Shown in pieces: positions 16,698-25,035 of a DNA stretch of 64,000 nt. This DNA comes from JAEZAA01 sp964514485 (lineage in GTDB: Bacteria; Pseudomonadota; Gammaproteobacteria; Pseudomonadales; Oleiphilaceae). Position 1 is the first letter of the stretch; each line of letters starts with the position of its first letter. Both the position numbers and the translations under genes were made by a program. The notes beneath the pieces were generated by a model. That model had not been told where the DNA came from. It ran no database searches and worked only from the letters and a program-made list of their open reading frames with translations. The DNA is taken from contig CAZEWG010000007.1 in assembly GCA_964514485.1 (NCBI GenBank), positions 1-64,000 of the forward strand. Reading direction: 5' to 3'.

Positions 16698-17558
16698 GTG
16701 ACGAGAAAGGGAACCCTTTATATAGTTGCAACACCTCTGGGCAATCTGGGTGATATCAGCCAGCGGGCCGTCGAGACCTTGCGGGCGGCGGATGTGATTG
16801 CGGCAGAAGATACCCGTCATAGTAGTCGACTGATGCAGCATCTGGGAGTGGCAACGCCCATGGTGGCGCTGCATGATTTCAATGAGCGGGAGCGCACCGA
16901 ATCATTGCTGCGCCGCCTGGAGCAGGGACAAAAGGTGGCATTGATTTCCGATGCGGGCACGCCGTTGATCTCTGACCCGGGTTTTATCCTGGTGCGGGAG
17001 GTGCGCGCCCAGGGGTATCCGGTGGTGCCCGTACCCGGTGCCAGTGCGGTGATTGCCGCCTTGTCTGCGTCAGGGTTGCCGACCGATCGCTTTATTTTTG
17101 AGGGTTTTTTGCCGGCCAAGGCCAAGCATCGCCTGGAACGCTTGCAGGCATTGCGTGATGAGCCTCGCACGCTGGTGTTCTATGAGGCTCCTCATCGGAT
17201 TCTGGAAACCGTGACCGCGATGATGGAAGTGTTTGGCGGTGAGCGAGAAGCCGTCATTGCCCGGGAATTGACCAAGACGTTTGAAACCATCCATGGTGCG
17301 CCTCTGGCTGAACTGCTGGACTGGATGACCGCGGACTCCAACCAGCAGCGAGGCGAGTTCGTGGTACTGGTGGCCGGGGCACCGCCTGCGGAGGAAGGTG
17401 AGGGGGCAGCCTTGGATGTTGATGCGCTGCTGTTGGCGTTGCTGGATGAGTTGCCGGTGAAAAAGGCCGCCGCGATTGTGGCCCAGGTGACGGGGTTGAA
17501 GAAAAACGACTTGTACAAGCGGGCTCTGGCGATGAAAAGCGAGCCGCCGGCGGAATGA
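16698..17558 (+). CDS. rsmI: 16S rRNA (cytidine1402-2'-O)-methyltransferase
   Basis: RsmI 2'-O-methylates C1402 in the ribosomal decoding centre. The 286-residue tetrapyrrole-methylase-fold protein shows the family signatures: TLYIVATPLGNLGDIS, AEDTRHS, ISDAGTPLISDPG, VPVPGASAVIAALSASGLPTDRF and ELTKTFETIHGAP. The GTG start directly precedes the first conserved strand. The gene is divergent from lpoA and followed by rnpB, the arrangement seen in Pseudomonas. Confidence 0.96.
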   Translation: MTRKGTLYIVATPLGNLGDISQRAVETLRAADVIAAEDTRHSSRLMQHLGVATPMVALHDFNERERTESLLRRLEQGQKVALISDAGTPLISDPGFILVREVRAQGYPVVPVPGASAVIAALSASGLPTDRFIFEGFLPAKAKHRLERLQALRDEPRTLVFYEAPHRILETVTAMMEVFGGEREAVIARELTKTFETIHGAPLAELLDWMTADSNQQRGEFVVLVAGAPPAEEGEGAALDVDALLLALLDELPVKKAAAIVAQVTGLKKNDLYKRALAMKSEPPAE

Positions 17559-17573
17559 TCCGGAAAACAGCGC

Positions 17574-17602
17574 TTGAGCCGGGGCCGGCAAAGGAGTACT
17601 CT
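17574..17602 (+). promoter_or_regulatory. promoter of rnpB
   Basis: TTGAGC at 17574-17579 and TACTCT at 17597-17602 have a 17-base spacer. The first base of the P1 helix at 17610 lies 7-8 bases downstream, exactly where the RNA should begin. The -35 starts 16 bases after the rsmI stop. Confidence 0.65.
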
Positions 17603-17609
17603 GCGCGGC

Positions 17610-17972
17610 GGAGAGTTTGCCAGACAGTCGCTGCTCCAGCGGTTTCGACCGCTGGGGGAGAGGAAAGTCCGGGCTCCACAGGGCAGAGTGCCAGGTAACT
17701 CCTGGGAGGCGTGAGCCTACGGAAAGTGCAACAGAAAGTATACCGCCTAAGCGCTCGTCAGAGCGCCGGTAAGGGTGAAATGGTGCGGTAAGAGCGCACC
17801 GCGCGGCTGGTAACAGGCGTGGCGATGGAAAACCCCACTCGGAGCAAGACCAAATAGGAATCCAAAGGCGTGGCCCGCGCTGGATTCGGGTAGGTTGCTT
17901 GAGGTTCATGGTGACGTGAATCCTAGAGGAATGACTGTCCACGACAGAACCCGGCTTATCGGCGAACTCTCC
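17610..17972 (+). ncRNA. rnpB: RNase P RNA component, type A
   Basis: This is the catalytic RNA of RNase P, which matures tRNA 5' ends. Conserved blocks are present in order: CAGACAGTCGCTGC, GGGGGAGAGGAAAGTCCGGGC, the ACAGAAAGTATACCGCC region, GGTAAGGGTGAAA, and the 3' segment AGAACCCGGCTTATCGG. The 5' end (17610-17621) pairs with 17961-17972 over 12 bp with one G-T wobble, giving helix P1 and fixing both ends. The length of about 363 fits type A. No clear hairpin-plus-T-run terminator follows. Confidence 0.95.
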
Positions 17973-18424
17973 TCTTCCTTCTTTAATATAGGCGCTCTCT
18001 ATAGGTAGATGCGCTCTAGGTTGTTCGGCCTGTGGGCCGGCAGCTCTTAATCGTTCCCCGGTGTCGAAAAGTGGCGAGCGTCACGGCGATTTCTGTCCCC
18101 AAAGGGCTCCGCAGTGGAAGTTTTGCCTGTTGCCAGGCGAAAAGTGGTATTCCAAGGCTGGGTGGGTGGGGAGTTCTCCCAAAAGACACAATCGTGCGTT
18201 CAACCTAAAGGGTACGGATCGCCTCTCCATATTCTCATTTCTGCAAATAATCGCCGCTCTTATAAGAAAATATTATTAATATTGATGCGGTTTCTACGGA
18301 CTTTCCTTTATCCATCTGTTTAGCAAGCCATTCTTGCGCTCTGGAAGAGCCCCCACCTTTTTTTACCAATGTAACTGCTTGTTACCTCGTGAGATTTTCA
18401 TCCCGGCTTTGCTGAGTAGTTATC
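17973..18424. other. gene-free region between rnpB and the mra promoter
   Basis: These 452 bases hold no supportable gene. The short frames starting at 18061 and 18114 lack ribosome sites and family resemblance. The second half is AT-rich. The 10-mer CGAAAAGTGG occurs twice (18065-18074 and 18138-18147), and a GGGTGGGTGGGG run follows near 18160. These resemble single MraZ boxes but lack the 10-bp phasing, so their meaning is open. Confidence 0.5.
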
Positions 18425-18453
18425 TTGCAATGTGCCTTATGTGTTTCTATAGT
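18425..18453 (+). promoter_or_regulatory. mra promoter of the dcw cluster
   Basis: TTGCAA at 18425-18430 and TATAGT at 18448-18453 are separated by exactly 17 bases. The predicted start near 18460 is immediately followed by the MraZ boxes, so bound MraZ would block initiation. Confidence 0.8.
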
Positions 18454-18461
18454 GTCTCGAA

Positions 18462-18505
18462 GTGGAAAAAAGTGGCCAAATGTGGGAGTCAGTGGTTTTT
18501 TGGGG
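18462..18505 (+). promoter_or_regulatory. MraZ operator, phased GTGG direct repeats
   Basis: GTGG occurs at 18462, 18472, 18482 and 18492, one per 10 bases, flanked by degenerate GTGT at 18452 and GGGG at 18502. MraZ of E. coli and mollicutes binds TGGG-type repeats at 10-bp spacing upstream of its own gene, so this is very probably the autoregulatory site. Confidence 0.85.
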
Positions 18506-18581
18506 TGGATGAAATGGCTGGCCGAGGGTCAGCAACTACTTCCATGAGCGGTATGGTCAGTTCAACAAAACGGTGCGCTAG

Positions 18582-19037
18582 GTGTTTAGAGGGGTCAATG
18601 CCATCAACATGGATGCCAAGGGGCGGTTTGCGTTACCGACGCGCTACCGTGACCGCATTGCGTCTATTTGTGATGGTCTGTTGATTGCGACGGTCGACCC
18701 TCAAGAGCGCTGCCTGCTGATTTACCCCATGCCTGAATGGGAGCTGATTGAGAGGCAAGTGGACGCGCTTTCTTCGTTTGATCCCACTGCCCGTCGTATC
18801 AAGCGCATGTTGATGGGGCATGCGTCCGAGCTGGAAATTGACAGTGCGGGACGCGTGCTGCTGCCGCCTCTGCTGCGTGACTACGCGCAACTGGATAAAA
18901 AGATTGTTTTGCTTGGCCAGGGGAAGAAGTTTGAGCTTTGGGCCGAGGAAAGCTGGCACAAGCAGATGGATGATTATCTGGATGACGATGCTGAAACCGG
19001 CGCGCTTTCTGAGCAAATCATGCAGCTTTCGTTGTAA
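18582..19037 (+). CDS. mraZ: transcriptional regulator MraZ
   Basis: MraZ is a doughnut-shaped AbrB-fold DNA-binding protein that represses the dcw operon. The 151-residue protein has the two tandem SpoVT/AbrB-like halves, each with the DxKGR/DxAGR signature: NMDAKGRFALPTRYRD (residues about 9-24) and EIDSAGRVLLPPLLRD (about 85-100). It begins at GTG, with MFRG as in E. coli. Phased GTGG boxes lie about 80-120 bases upstream, and rsmH follows after 20 bases. Confidence 0.96.
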   Translation: MFRGVNAINMDAKGRFALPTRYRDRIASICDGLLIATVDPQERCLLIYPMPEWELIERQVDALSSFDPTARRIKRMLMGHASELEIDSAGRVLLPPLLRDYAQLDKKIVLLGQGKKFELWAEESWHKQMDDYLDDDAETGALSEQIMQLSL

Positions 19038-19057
19038 CAGGTGGCGGTGACTCGTTT

Positions 19058-19990
19058 ATGGCAGTGGAATTCTCCCACGATACCGTGCTCTTGCACGAAG
19101 CGGTCGATGCGCTGGTCACTCGCCCGGATGGTCGTTATGTGGACGGCACGTTCGGGCGGGGTGGGCACAGCCGGCTGGTGCTGACACGGCTGAACGAGCA
19201 GGGCCGATTGCTGGGCATCGACCGGGACCCCCAGGCGGTCGAAGTCGGTCGCAAATTGTCACAGGAAGATGCCCGCTTCCAGATTCGCCACGGAGAGTTC
19301 TCAGGGGTTGAAGAGTTTGTGAGTGAGCTGGGTTGGGCGGGCGTGGACGGCATCCTGCTCGATCTGGGCGTGTCCTCTCCCCAGTTGGATGATGCCCAGC
19401 GGGGTTTCAGCTTTCTTCGCGATGGTCCCCTGGATATGCGGATGAACCCGCAGGCCGGCGAGAGTGCGGCAGACTGGTTGGCCCGAGCGAAAGAGCAGGA
19501 TATCGCCTGGGTCCTCAAGGAATATGGCGAGGAGCGGTTCGCGCGACGGATGGCGGCGGCTCTGGTCAAGGCCCGGCAAGAAGCACCGATTGTCACTACG
19601 GGCCGACTGGCGCAGATCATCAGTGAAGCCAACCCCCGTTGGGAGCAGGGCAAGCACCCGGCCACGCGGGCCTTCCAGGCAATCCGGATTTATATCAACG
19701 GAGAGCTGGAGGAAGTGTCCCGGACTTTGGAACGGGCGGCTGAGCTGCTAACGGTAGGCGGGCGGCTGGTGGTGATCAGCTTTCACTCCCTGGAAGACCG
19801 CATTGTCAAACGCTTTATGCGGGATCAGGTCAAAGGCGACCCGTTACCGGCGAAGCTGCCGGTGATGGCCAAAGACATTCCGCAGCGCTTCAAATTGGTG
19901 GATAAGCCGGTCAAGGCAAGCGAAGAAGAAGTGGCCGGCAATCCGAGATCTCGTAGTGCCGTAATGAGAGTTATGGAGAAAATAGCATGA
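19058..19990 (+). CDS. rsmH: 16S rRNA (cytosine1402-N4)-methyltransferase
   Basis: RsmH methylates N4 of C1402, the same nucleotide that RsmI modifies on the ribose; both genes lie in this window. The 310-residue protein shows the SAM-binding opening DGTFGRGGHSRLVL, DRDPQAVE, the DGILLDLGVSSPQLDDAQRGFSF block, and the C-terminal VVISFHSLEDRIVKRF and NPRSRSAVMRV motifs. The ATG is followed at once by HDTVLLHEAVDAL, as in E. coli. The last 4 bases overlap ftsL. Confidence 0.97.
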   Translation: MAVEFSHDTVLLHEAVDALVTRPDGRYVDGTFGRGGHSRLVLTRLNEQGRLLGIDRDPQAVEVGRKLSQEDARFQIRHGEFSGVEEFVSELGWAGVDGILLDLGVSSPQLDDAQRGFSFLRDGPLDMRMNPQAGESAADWLARAKEQDIAWVLKEYGEERFARRMAAALVKARQEAPIVTTGRLAQIISEANPRWEQGKHPATRAFQAIRIYINGELEEVSRTLERAAELLTVGGRLVVISFHSLEDRIVKRFMRDQVKGDPLPAKLPVMAKDIPQRFKLVDKPVKASEEEVAGNPRSRSAVMRVMEKIA

Positions 19991-20382
19991 CAGCTTATGT
20001 TCGCGTACCCCTTGTCGACAAGCGCAGTCGCCCGGTAGCCGAGCTGAAAGCCCAGCCCAAGGCTGCCATGCTGCGTTGGCTCCCTCAGGTGCAGGCCTTT
20101 GCCCAGGCGGCGGTGAGCCGGCAGCTGCTGATCACGGTTGTGTTGCTGGCGGCACTGGTTTCCAGCGCCTTGGCGGTGGTTTATGCCAACCACCTGAATC
20201 GTTCGTTGTTTATTGAGCTGCAGTCTTTGCAAACACAGCGTGACGCCTATCAGATTGAGTGGTCCCAGCTGTTGCTGGAGCAAAGTGCCTGGAGTGCCCT
20301 GAGTCGGGTTGAGAAGTTGGCCGCGTCGGAGCTGGCGATGAAAGTCCCGGACCCCAAAGACGTGGTCATTGTCAGAAAATAG
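19987..20382 (+). CDS. ftsL: cell division protein FtsL
   Basis: FtsL is a small bitopic septal protein that forms a complex with FtsB and FtsQ and helps activate FtsW-FtsI. The 131 residues include a cytoplasmic N-tail, one membrane span (about 43-64, LLITVVLLAALVSSALAVVY) and a periplasmic coiled coil with a leucine-rich heptad pattern (IELQSLQTQRDAYQIEWSQL). It ends in the conserved KVPDPKDVVIV. Sequence conservation in this family is low, so position and topology carry the call. Confidence 0.93.
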   Translation: MTAYVRVPLVDKRSRPVAELKAQPKAAMLRWLPQVQAFAQAAVSRQLLITVVLLAALVSSALAVVYANHLNRSLFIELQSLQTQRDAYQIEWSQLLLEQSAWSALSRVEKLAASELAMKVPDPKDVVIVRK

Positions 20383-20420
20383 GGCTGATCAGCCGGATAT
20401 GAAGCCGAGAGAATAACAAC

Positions 20421-22178
20421 GTGCCCAAGCCGACCCCGTACCGTGGTGCCACCACGGATACCAAAGCAAGCTCAGAGAGCCAATTCGCCGTTTGGCGTTT
20501 TGTGTTCATCTGCTGCGTGCTGATGGCAGGGATGTTGGCCTTGTTATGGCGCATTGTTGATCTGCAGGTATTCGACAAGGAGTTTCTGCGCACCCAGGGC
20601 GACATGCGCATGGTGCGTACCGAAACCATCAAGGCCCACCGGGGCATGATCCTGGACCGTCATGGCGAGCCCCTGGCGGTGAGTACGCCGGTGGAAACCA
20701 TCTGGGCCAACCCCCAGGAAGTGGCCCTGGATAACCCCGGGCTGAAAGAGCTGGCCGGGCTGCTGGGCCTGGAGCTGGCAGAGATGCGCCGCAATATCAG
20801 CCGCAATCGCGAGCGCAATCTGGAGTTTATGTACCTGCGCCGCCAGTTGCCGCCGGATCAGGCGCAACAGATCAAGGCGCTGAAGGTGCCGGGCATTTAC
20901 ACCCGCCGTGAATACAAACGCTATTATCCCGCCGGTGAAGTAGCCGCCCACGTGGTCGGCTTTACCAATATTGACGAGCAGGGCCAGGAAGGCCTTGAGT
21001 TGATTTATGACCAATGGATGAGCGGCACCGACGGTAAAAAGACGGTGCTGAAAGATCGCCGTGGTTACATCGTCAAAGACCTGAATCTGATTGCCGATGC
21101 CCAATCCGGCAATGACCTGCATCTAAGTATCGACCTGCGCCTGCAATACCTGGCCTATCGGGAGCTGAAAGCCGCGGTACAGGCTCACAAGGCGGTGTCT
21201 GGCAATCTGGTGATGCTGGACGCCCGCACCGGTGAGGTGCTGGCCATGGTGAATCAGCCTTCCTACAACCCCAATAATCGGGCCAACCTGAACCCGGCTG
21301 CGCTGCGTAACCGAGCGGTGACCGATCTTTATGAGCCCGGTTCGCCGATTAAGGCGTTGACGGTAGCCTCAGCGCTGAGTTCCGGTAAGTTTCAGCCCCA
21401 TACCCCCGTGGATACCACGCCCGGCTGGATGCGGTTAAATGGCCGCACCATTCGGGATGTCGGCAATTACGGCGTGCTGGATGTCAGCGGCGTGGTGGTG
21501 AAATCCAGCAACATTGGCACCAGCCGTATTGCCCTGGAACTGACGGGCGATACCCTGTACCAGACGCTGAGCCAGTTCGGTTTTGGTAAGGCCAGCGGCA
21601 TCCAGTTCCCCGGTGAGGCGATTGGCACTCTGCCGTACCACTCCAAGTGGCGGGGCATCCAGGTTGCGACCATGTCCTATGGCTATGGCCTGTCGGGAAC
21701 TTCGGTCCAATTGGCCCGTGCTTATGCGATTCTGGCCAACAATGGTTTGAGCCAGCCGGTCTCTTTGTTGAAAGGCGGGCATCCCGATGCGCCGGAGCGG
21801 GTGGTTTCCGCCCAGGTCGCAAAACAGGTGCGCGATATGTTGGCCGCGGCGGTGGATACGGGAGGAACGGGAACCCGCGCGTCGGTGCCGTTCTTCCGGG
21901 TGGCTGGCAAAACGGGTACGGTTCACGCCATCGGCGCCCAGGGCTACGAAGATGACCAGTATCTGTCCATGTTTGCCGGTATGGCACCGGCCGACGACCC
22001 CAAGGTGGTGATGGTGGTGGTCATTGACCGCCCTCAGGATGGCGCCTACTACGGGGGGGAAGTCGCCGCCCCGGTATTTGGACGGGTGATGGCGGGGGCC
22101 ATGAGGTTGCTCAATGTGCCGCCCATGCCTACCGCGGCCTCGACGGAGACTCCGTCGGATCCGGGAGGAAAAAGCTGA
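20421..22178 (+). CDS. ftsI: peptidoglycan transpeptidase FtsI (PBP3)
   Basis: FtsI cross-links septal peptidoglycan. The 585-residue protein has a cytoplasmic tail, a membrane anchor (about 27-47), a pedestal/dimer domain with the R-G-x-I-x-D-R signature (HRGMILDRHGEPLAVSTP), and a transpeptidase domain. The active-site motifs are complete: SPIK with Ser308, SSN at 362-364 and KTG at 497-499. It begins at GTG 38 bases after ftsL, and its stop overlaps the murE ATG by one base. Confidence 0.96.
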   Translation: MPKPTPYRGATTDTKASSESQFAVWRFVFICCVLMAGMLALLWRIVDLQVFDKEFLRTQGDMRMVRTETIKAHRGMILDRHGEPLAVSTPVETIWANPQEVALDNPGLKELAGLLGLELAEMRRNISRNRERNLEFMYLRRQLPPDQAQQIKALKVPGIYTRREYKRYYPAGEVAAHVVGFTNIDEQGQEGLELIYDQWMSGTDGKKTVLKDRRGYIVKDLNLIADAQSGNDLHLSIDLRLQYLAYRELKAAVQAHKAVSGNLVMLDARTGEVLAMVNQPSYNPNNRANLNPAALRNRAVTDLYEPGSPIKALTVASALSSGKFQPHTPVDTTPGWMRLNGRTIRDVGNYGVLDVSGVVVKSSNIGTSRIALELTGDTLYQTLSQFGFGKASGIQFPGEAIGTLPYHSKWRGIQVATMSYGYGLSGTSVQLARAYAILANNGLSQPVSLLKGGHPDAPERVVSAQVAKQVRDMLAAAVDTGGTGTRASVPFFRVAGKTGTVHAIGAQGYEDDQYLSMFAGMAPADDPKVVMVVVIDRPQDGAYYGGEVAAPVFGRVMAGAMRLLNVPPMPTAASTETPSDPGGKS

Positions 22179-23671
22179 TGGCTAACTCCTCCATGACTTT
22201 GCGCCAACTGTTTGCCGGCCTGCTTCAGCTGCCGGCTTCGTGCGATCTGGAGATTCGGAATATCGTCTCCGACAGCCGCGAGGCGGGCCCCGGGGCCTTG
22301 TTCGTGGCCCTGCCCGGACTGCGTCAAGATGGGCGTCAGTTTGAGGCCGACGCCCTGGCGCGAGGCGCTGTTGCCATTCTGCGAACGGGTGACAGCCGTC
22401 CGGTGTTGACCGAAAATGGCGCCGTTGTGTTGGAGGTGCCAGATGTTCGTCTGCTGTTGCCGCAACTGGCGATCCGCTTCTTTGATGATCCCTGCCGGGA
22501 TCTGTCACTGATCGGTGTGACCGGAACCAATGGCAAATCCTCGGTGACTCACTTTATCGCCCAGCTGCTCACCGCGCTGGGGCAGCCCTGTGGCCTGATT
22601 GGCACCCTGGGCTATGGCCTGGCCGGGCAGATGCGCACCGCCAGTCATACCACGCCGGATACCTTGCGCTTGTTTCGTGAGCTGGCCCAGATGAGAGCTC
22701 AGGGGGCCAAGGCGGTTGCCATGGAGGTTTCCTCCCATGCCCTGGACCAGAACCGGGTGGCCGGTTTGCAGTTTAGCGGCGCGGTGTTCACCAACCTGAC
22801 TCACGATCATCTGGACTACCACGGTGACATGGAAAGCTATGGCCGGGCCAAGCAACAGCTGTTTGAGCGTCCGGAACTGGGCTTTGCGGTGGTGAACCTG
22901 GACGACGGTTTTGGACGGCGCTTGGCGGACGAATGGACGCGGCAAGGGCCGATGCTGGGCTATGGCCTGCATGAAGCTGCATCCTTGCGGGCCACGGAGG
23001 TGGTCTATCACGCCCAGGGGATTGAGGCAAAAATTCACTATCAGGGGCAGGTTGGAACGCTGCGTTGCAGTCTGCTGGGTGATTTCAACCTGAGCAATGT
23101 TTTGGCCGCCCTCGGGGCTTTATTAACTCTTGGTCATCCGCTTGAAGTCGTCCTGAAATGCGCGGAAAATCTGCGCCCTGTTTCAGGTCGGATGCAGCCG
23201 GTCAGCGCTTCTGCCGGCCCCTTGGTGATCGTCGATTATGCCCACACGCCAGATGCGCTGGAGCAGGCATTGCTTGCTTGTCAGCGGCACCAGCCCGGCC
23301 AGCTCTGGTGCGTATTCGGTTGCGGTGGTGATCGTGACCGTTTCAAGCGGCCGCTGATGGCCGGTACCGCAGCCCGTTACAGTGCCCAAGTGATTGTGAC
23401 GGATGACAACCCACGGACCGAGTCTCCCCAGCAGATTGTTGAGGATATCCTGGCGGGCATGCCGGTCGGCGCCCGGTTCCAGGTGCTCCATGATCGGGAG
23501 CGGGCCATTGCCGAGGCGATTGCTCAGGCGGATGACCGCGATATCGTGCTGATCGCCGGGAAAGGGCATGAAACCTACCAGGAAGTCCAGGGCGAACGTA
23601 GGCCGTTTGATGATGTGGTCGTGGCACAACGTTATTTACAACAGCGGGCAGCCCAGCAGGTGACTTCATGA
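22178..23671 (+). CDS. murE: UDP-MurNAc-tripeptide synthetase (meso-DAP adding)
   Basis: MurE adds meso-diaminopimelate to UDP-MurNAc-L-Ala-D-Glu in the cytoplasm. The 497 residues include the uridine-binding N-domain, the ATP P-loop GTNGKS (116-121) and the DNPR motif (410-413). DNPR marks enzymes specific for meso-DAP rather than lysine, consistent with a Gram-negative wall. The carbamylated-lysine region and Mur ligase C-domain are intact. It overlaps ftsI by 1 base and murF by 4. Confidence 0.97.
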   Translation: MANSSMTLRQLFAGLLQLPASCDLEIRNIVSDSREAGPGALFVALPGLRQDGRQFEADALARGAVAILRTGDSRPVLTENGAVVLEVPDVRLLLPQLAIRFFDDPCRDLSLIGVTGTNGKSSVTHFIAQLLTALGQPCGLIGTLGYGLAGQMRTASHTTPDTLRLFRELAQMRAQGAKAVAMEVSSHALDQNRVAGLQFSGAVFTNLTHDHLDYHGDMESYGRAKQQLFERPELGFAVVNLDDGFGRRLADEWTRQGPMLGYGLHEAASLRATEVVYHAQGIEAKIHYQGQVGTLRCSLLGDFNLSNVLAALGALLTLGHPLEVVLKCAENLRPVSGRMQPVSASAGPLVIVDYAHTPDALEQALLACQRHQPGQLWCVFGCGGDRDRFKRPLMAGTAARYSAQVIVTDDNPRTESPQQIVEDILAGMPVGARFQVLHDRERAIAEAIAQADDRDIVLIAGKGHETYQEVQGERRPFDDVVVAQRYLQQRAAQQVTS

Positions 23672-25035
23672 TCGGGCCGTGGTTGTTGTCAGAAGTAGCC
23701 CAGGCGTTGGGTGGCGAATTACGGGGCCAGGATCGGTCGTTTGCTTCACCCAGCACCGACACCCGCACCCTGGCCCCCGGCGCTTTGTATATCGCCCTGC
23801 GGGGTGAGCGGTTTGATGGCCATGAGTTTGTCGCTGACGCCCAGGCCAACGGCGCCGTTGCGGCGCTGGTGGATCACCCGTTGGAGATCGCCATTCCTCA
23901 GATTCAGGTGGCCGATACCCGCTTGGCGCTGGGGCAGCTGGCGGCACTCAACCGCCAGCGTTTTAAGGGACGGGTGGCGGCTGTCACCGGCAGCAGTGGC
24001 AAAACCACCGTCAAGGAAATGCTGGCGGCGATTTTGCGGGAAGCCGGTCCGGTGCTGGCGACCCAGGGGAATCTCAATAACGACATTGGTGTACCGCTTA
24101 CCTTGTTGAACCTGGCGCAAGAGCATCGGTTCGGCGTGATTGAGCTGGGGGCCAGCGCCCAGGGCGAGATTGCCTACACCGTCGGGCTTGCCAAGCCGGA
24201 CGTGGTGGCGATCACCCATGCCGGCGGCGCCCATTTGGAAGGTTTCGGTGGGCTGGACGGGGTGCGTCGGGCGAAGGGTGAAATCCTGAGCGGACTAAGC
24301 ACCTCGGGCACCGCTGTGCTGAACCTGGATGATCCGGCATTTACTCAATGGTGCGGCCAGCTTCAAGGACAGCAAGTGCTCAGTTTTGGCACGACGCCAG
24401 AGGCGGACTTTTTTGCGGGCGAGATTGAAGAGTCGAACGGCCTGACCCGCTTTGAGATGCGGACACCCCGGGGAGCCATGGCGATCGAAATGCTCTTTAG
24501 TGGCCGTCATAACGTCATCAACGCCCTGACCGCCGCGGCGATGGCTACCGCGCTGGGGACGGAACTGGAACAAATCAGGGCCGGGCTTGCCCGGGCGTTG
24601 CCCGCCAAAGGGCGGCTGAATCGGCTGACCACCCGGGCCGGCGGGTTGCTGCTGGACGATACCTACAATGCCAACCCGATGTCCATGAAGGCGGCGTTGG
24701 ATGTGTTGTCAGCCCAGACCGGCACGCTGCGGGTGGCGCTGTTGGGCGATATGGCGGAGCTGGGCGCGGAGTCGGAAACGCTGCATGAGGACGTGGGACG
24801 CTATGCCCGCGCCCAAGGCGTGGAACGTCTGCTGGCCTGTGGCCGTTATGCCCAGGCGACTGCCAAGGGCTTTGGGGAGGGCGCGCAAGCCTTCGCCCAG
24901 CAGTCGGAGTTAATTCAAAACGTCCAGGAGCTATGCCAGCCCGGTGTGGTGTTCCTGGTGAAAGGGTCCCGCAGTGCTCGGATGGAGCAAGTGGTAGAGT
25001 CGTTGTCAGCACCAAGAGATGGGGTCAAATGCTAG
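23668..25035 (+). CDS. murF: UDP-MurNAc-pentapeptide synthetase
   Basis: MurF ligates D-Ala-D-Ala to the UDP-MurNAc-tripeptide, using the dipeptide made by Ddl, whose gene is in the same operon. The 455-residue protein has an N-terminal Mur ligase catalytic domain with P-loop GSSGKTTVKEML near residue 109, the LNLDDP and FSGRHNVINALTAAAMA segments, and DDTYNANPMSMKAAL in the C-domain. The start overlaps the murE stop by 4 bases, and mraY starts 7 bases before its end. Confidence 0.96.
   Translation: MIGPWLLSEVAQALGGELRGQDRSFASPSTDTRTLAPGALYIALRGERFDGHEFVADAQANGAVAALVDHPLEIAIPQIQVADTRLALGQLAALNRQRFKGRVAAVTGSSGKTTVKEMLAAILREAGPVLATQGNLNNDIGVPLTLLNLAQEHRFGVIELGASAQGEIAYTVGLAKPDVVAITHAGGAHLEGFGGLDGVRRAKGEILSGLSTSGTAVLNLDDPAFTQWCGQLQGQQVLSFGTTPEADFFAGEIEESNGLTRFEMRTPRGAMAIEMLFSGRHNVINALTAAAMATALGTELEQIRAGLARALPAKGRLNRLTTRAGGLLLDDTYNANPMSMKAALDVLSAQTGTLRVALLGDMAELGAESETLHEDVGRYARAQGVERLLACGRYAQATAKGFGEGAQAFAQQSELIQNVQELCQPGVVFLVKGSRSARMEQVVESLSAPRDGVKC

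Noticed and set aside
16587..16874. 96-residue N-terminal extension of LpoA
   Set aside because: It would overlap the divergent rsmI gene and hide the lipoprotein signal that begins at 16586.
17070..17942. 290-residue frame antisense to rsmI and rnpB
   Set aside because: It spans a structural RNA and a conserved gene, and its composition is not protein-like.
18061..18323. Small frames (72 and 69 residues) between rnpB and mraZ
   Set aside because: No ribosome site, no hydrophobic or domain pattern and inconsistent codon use; treated as non-coding.
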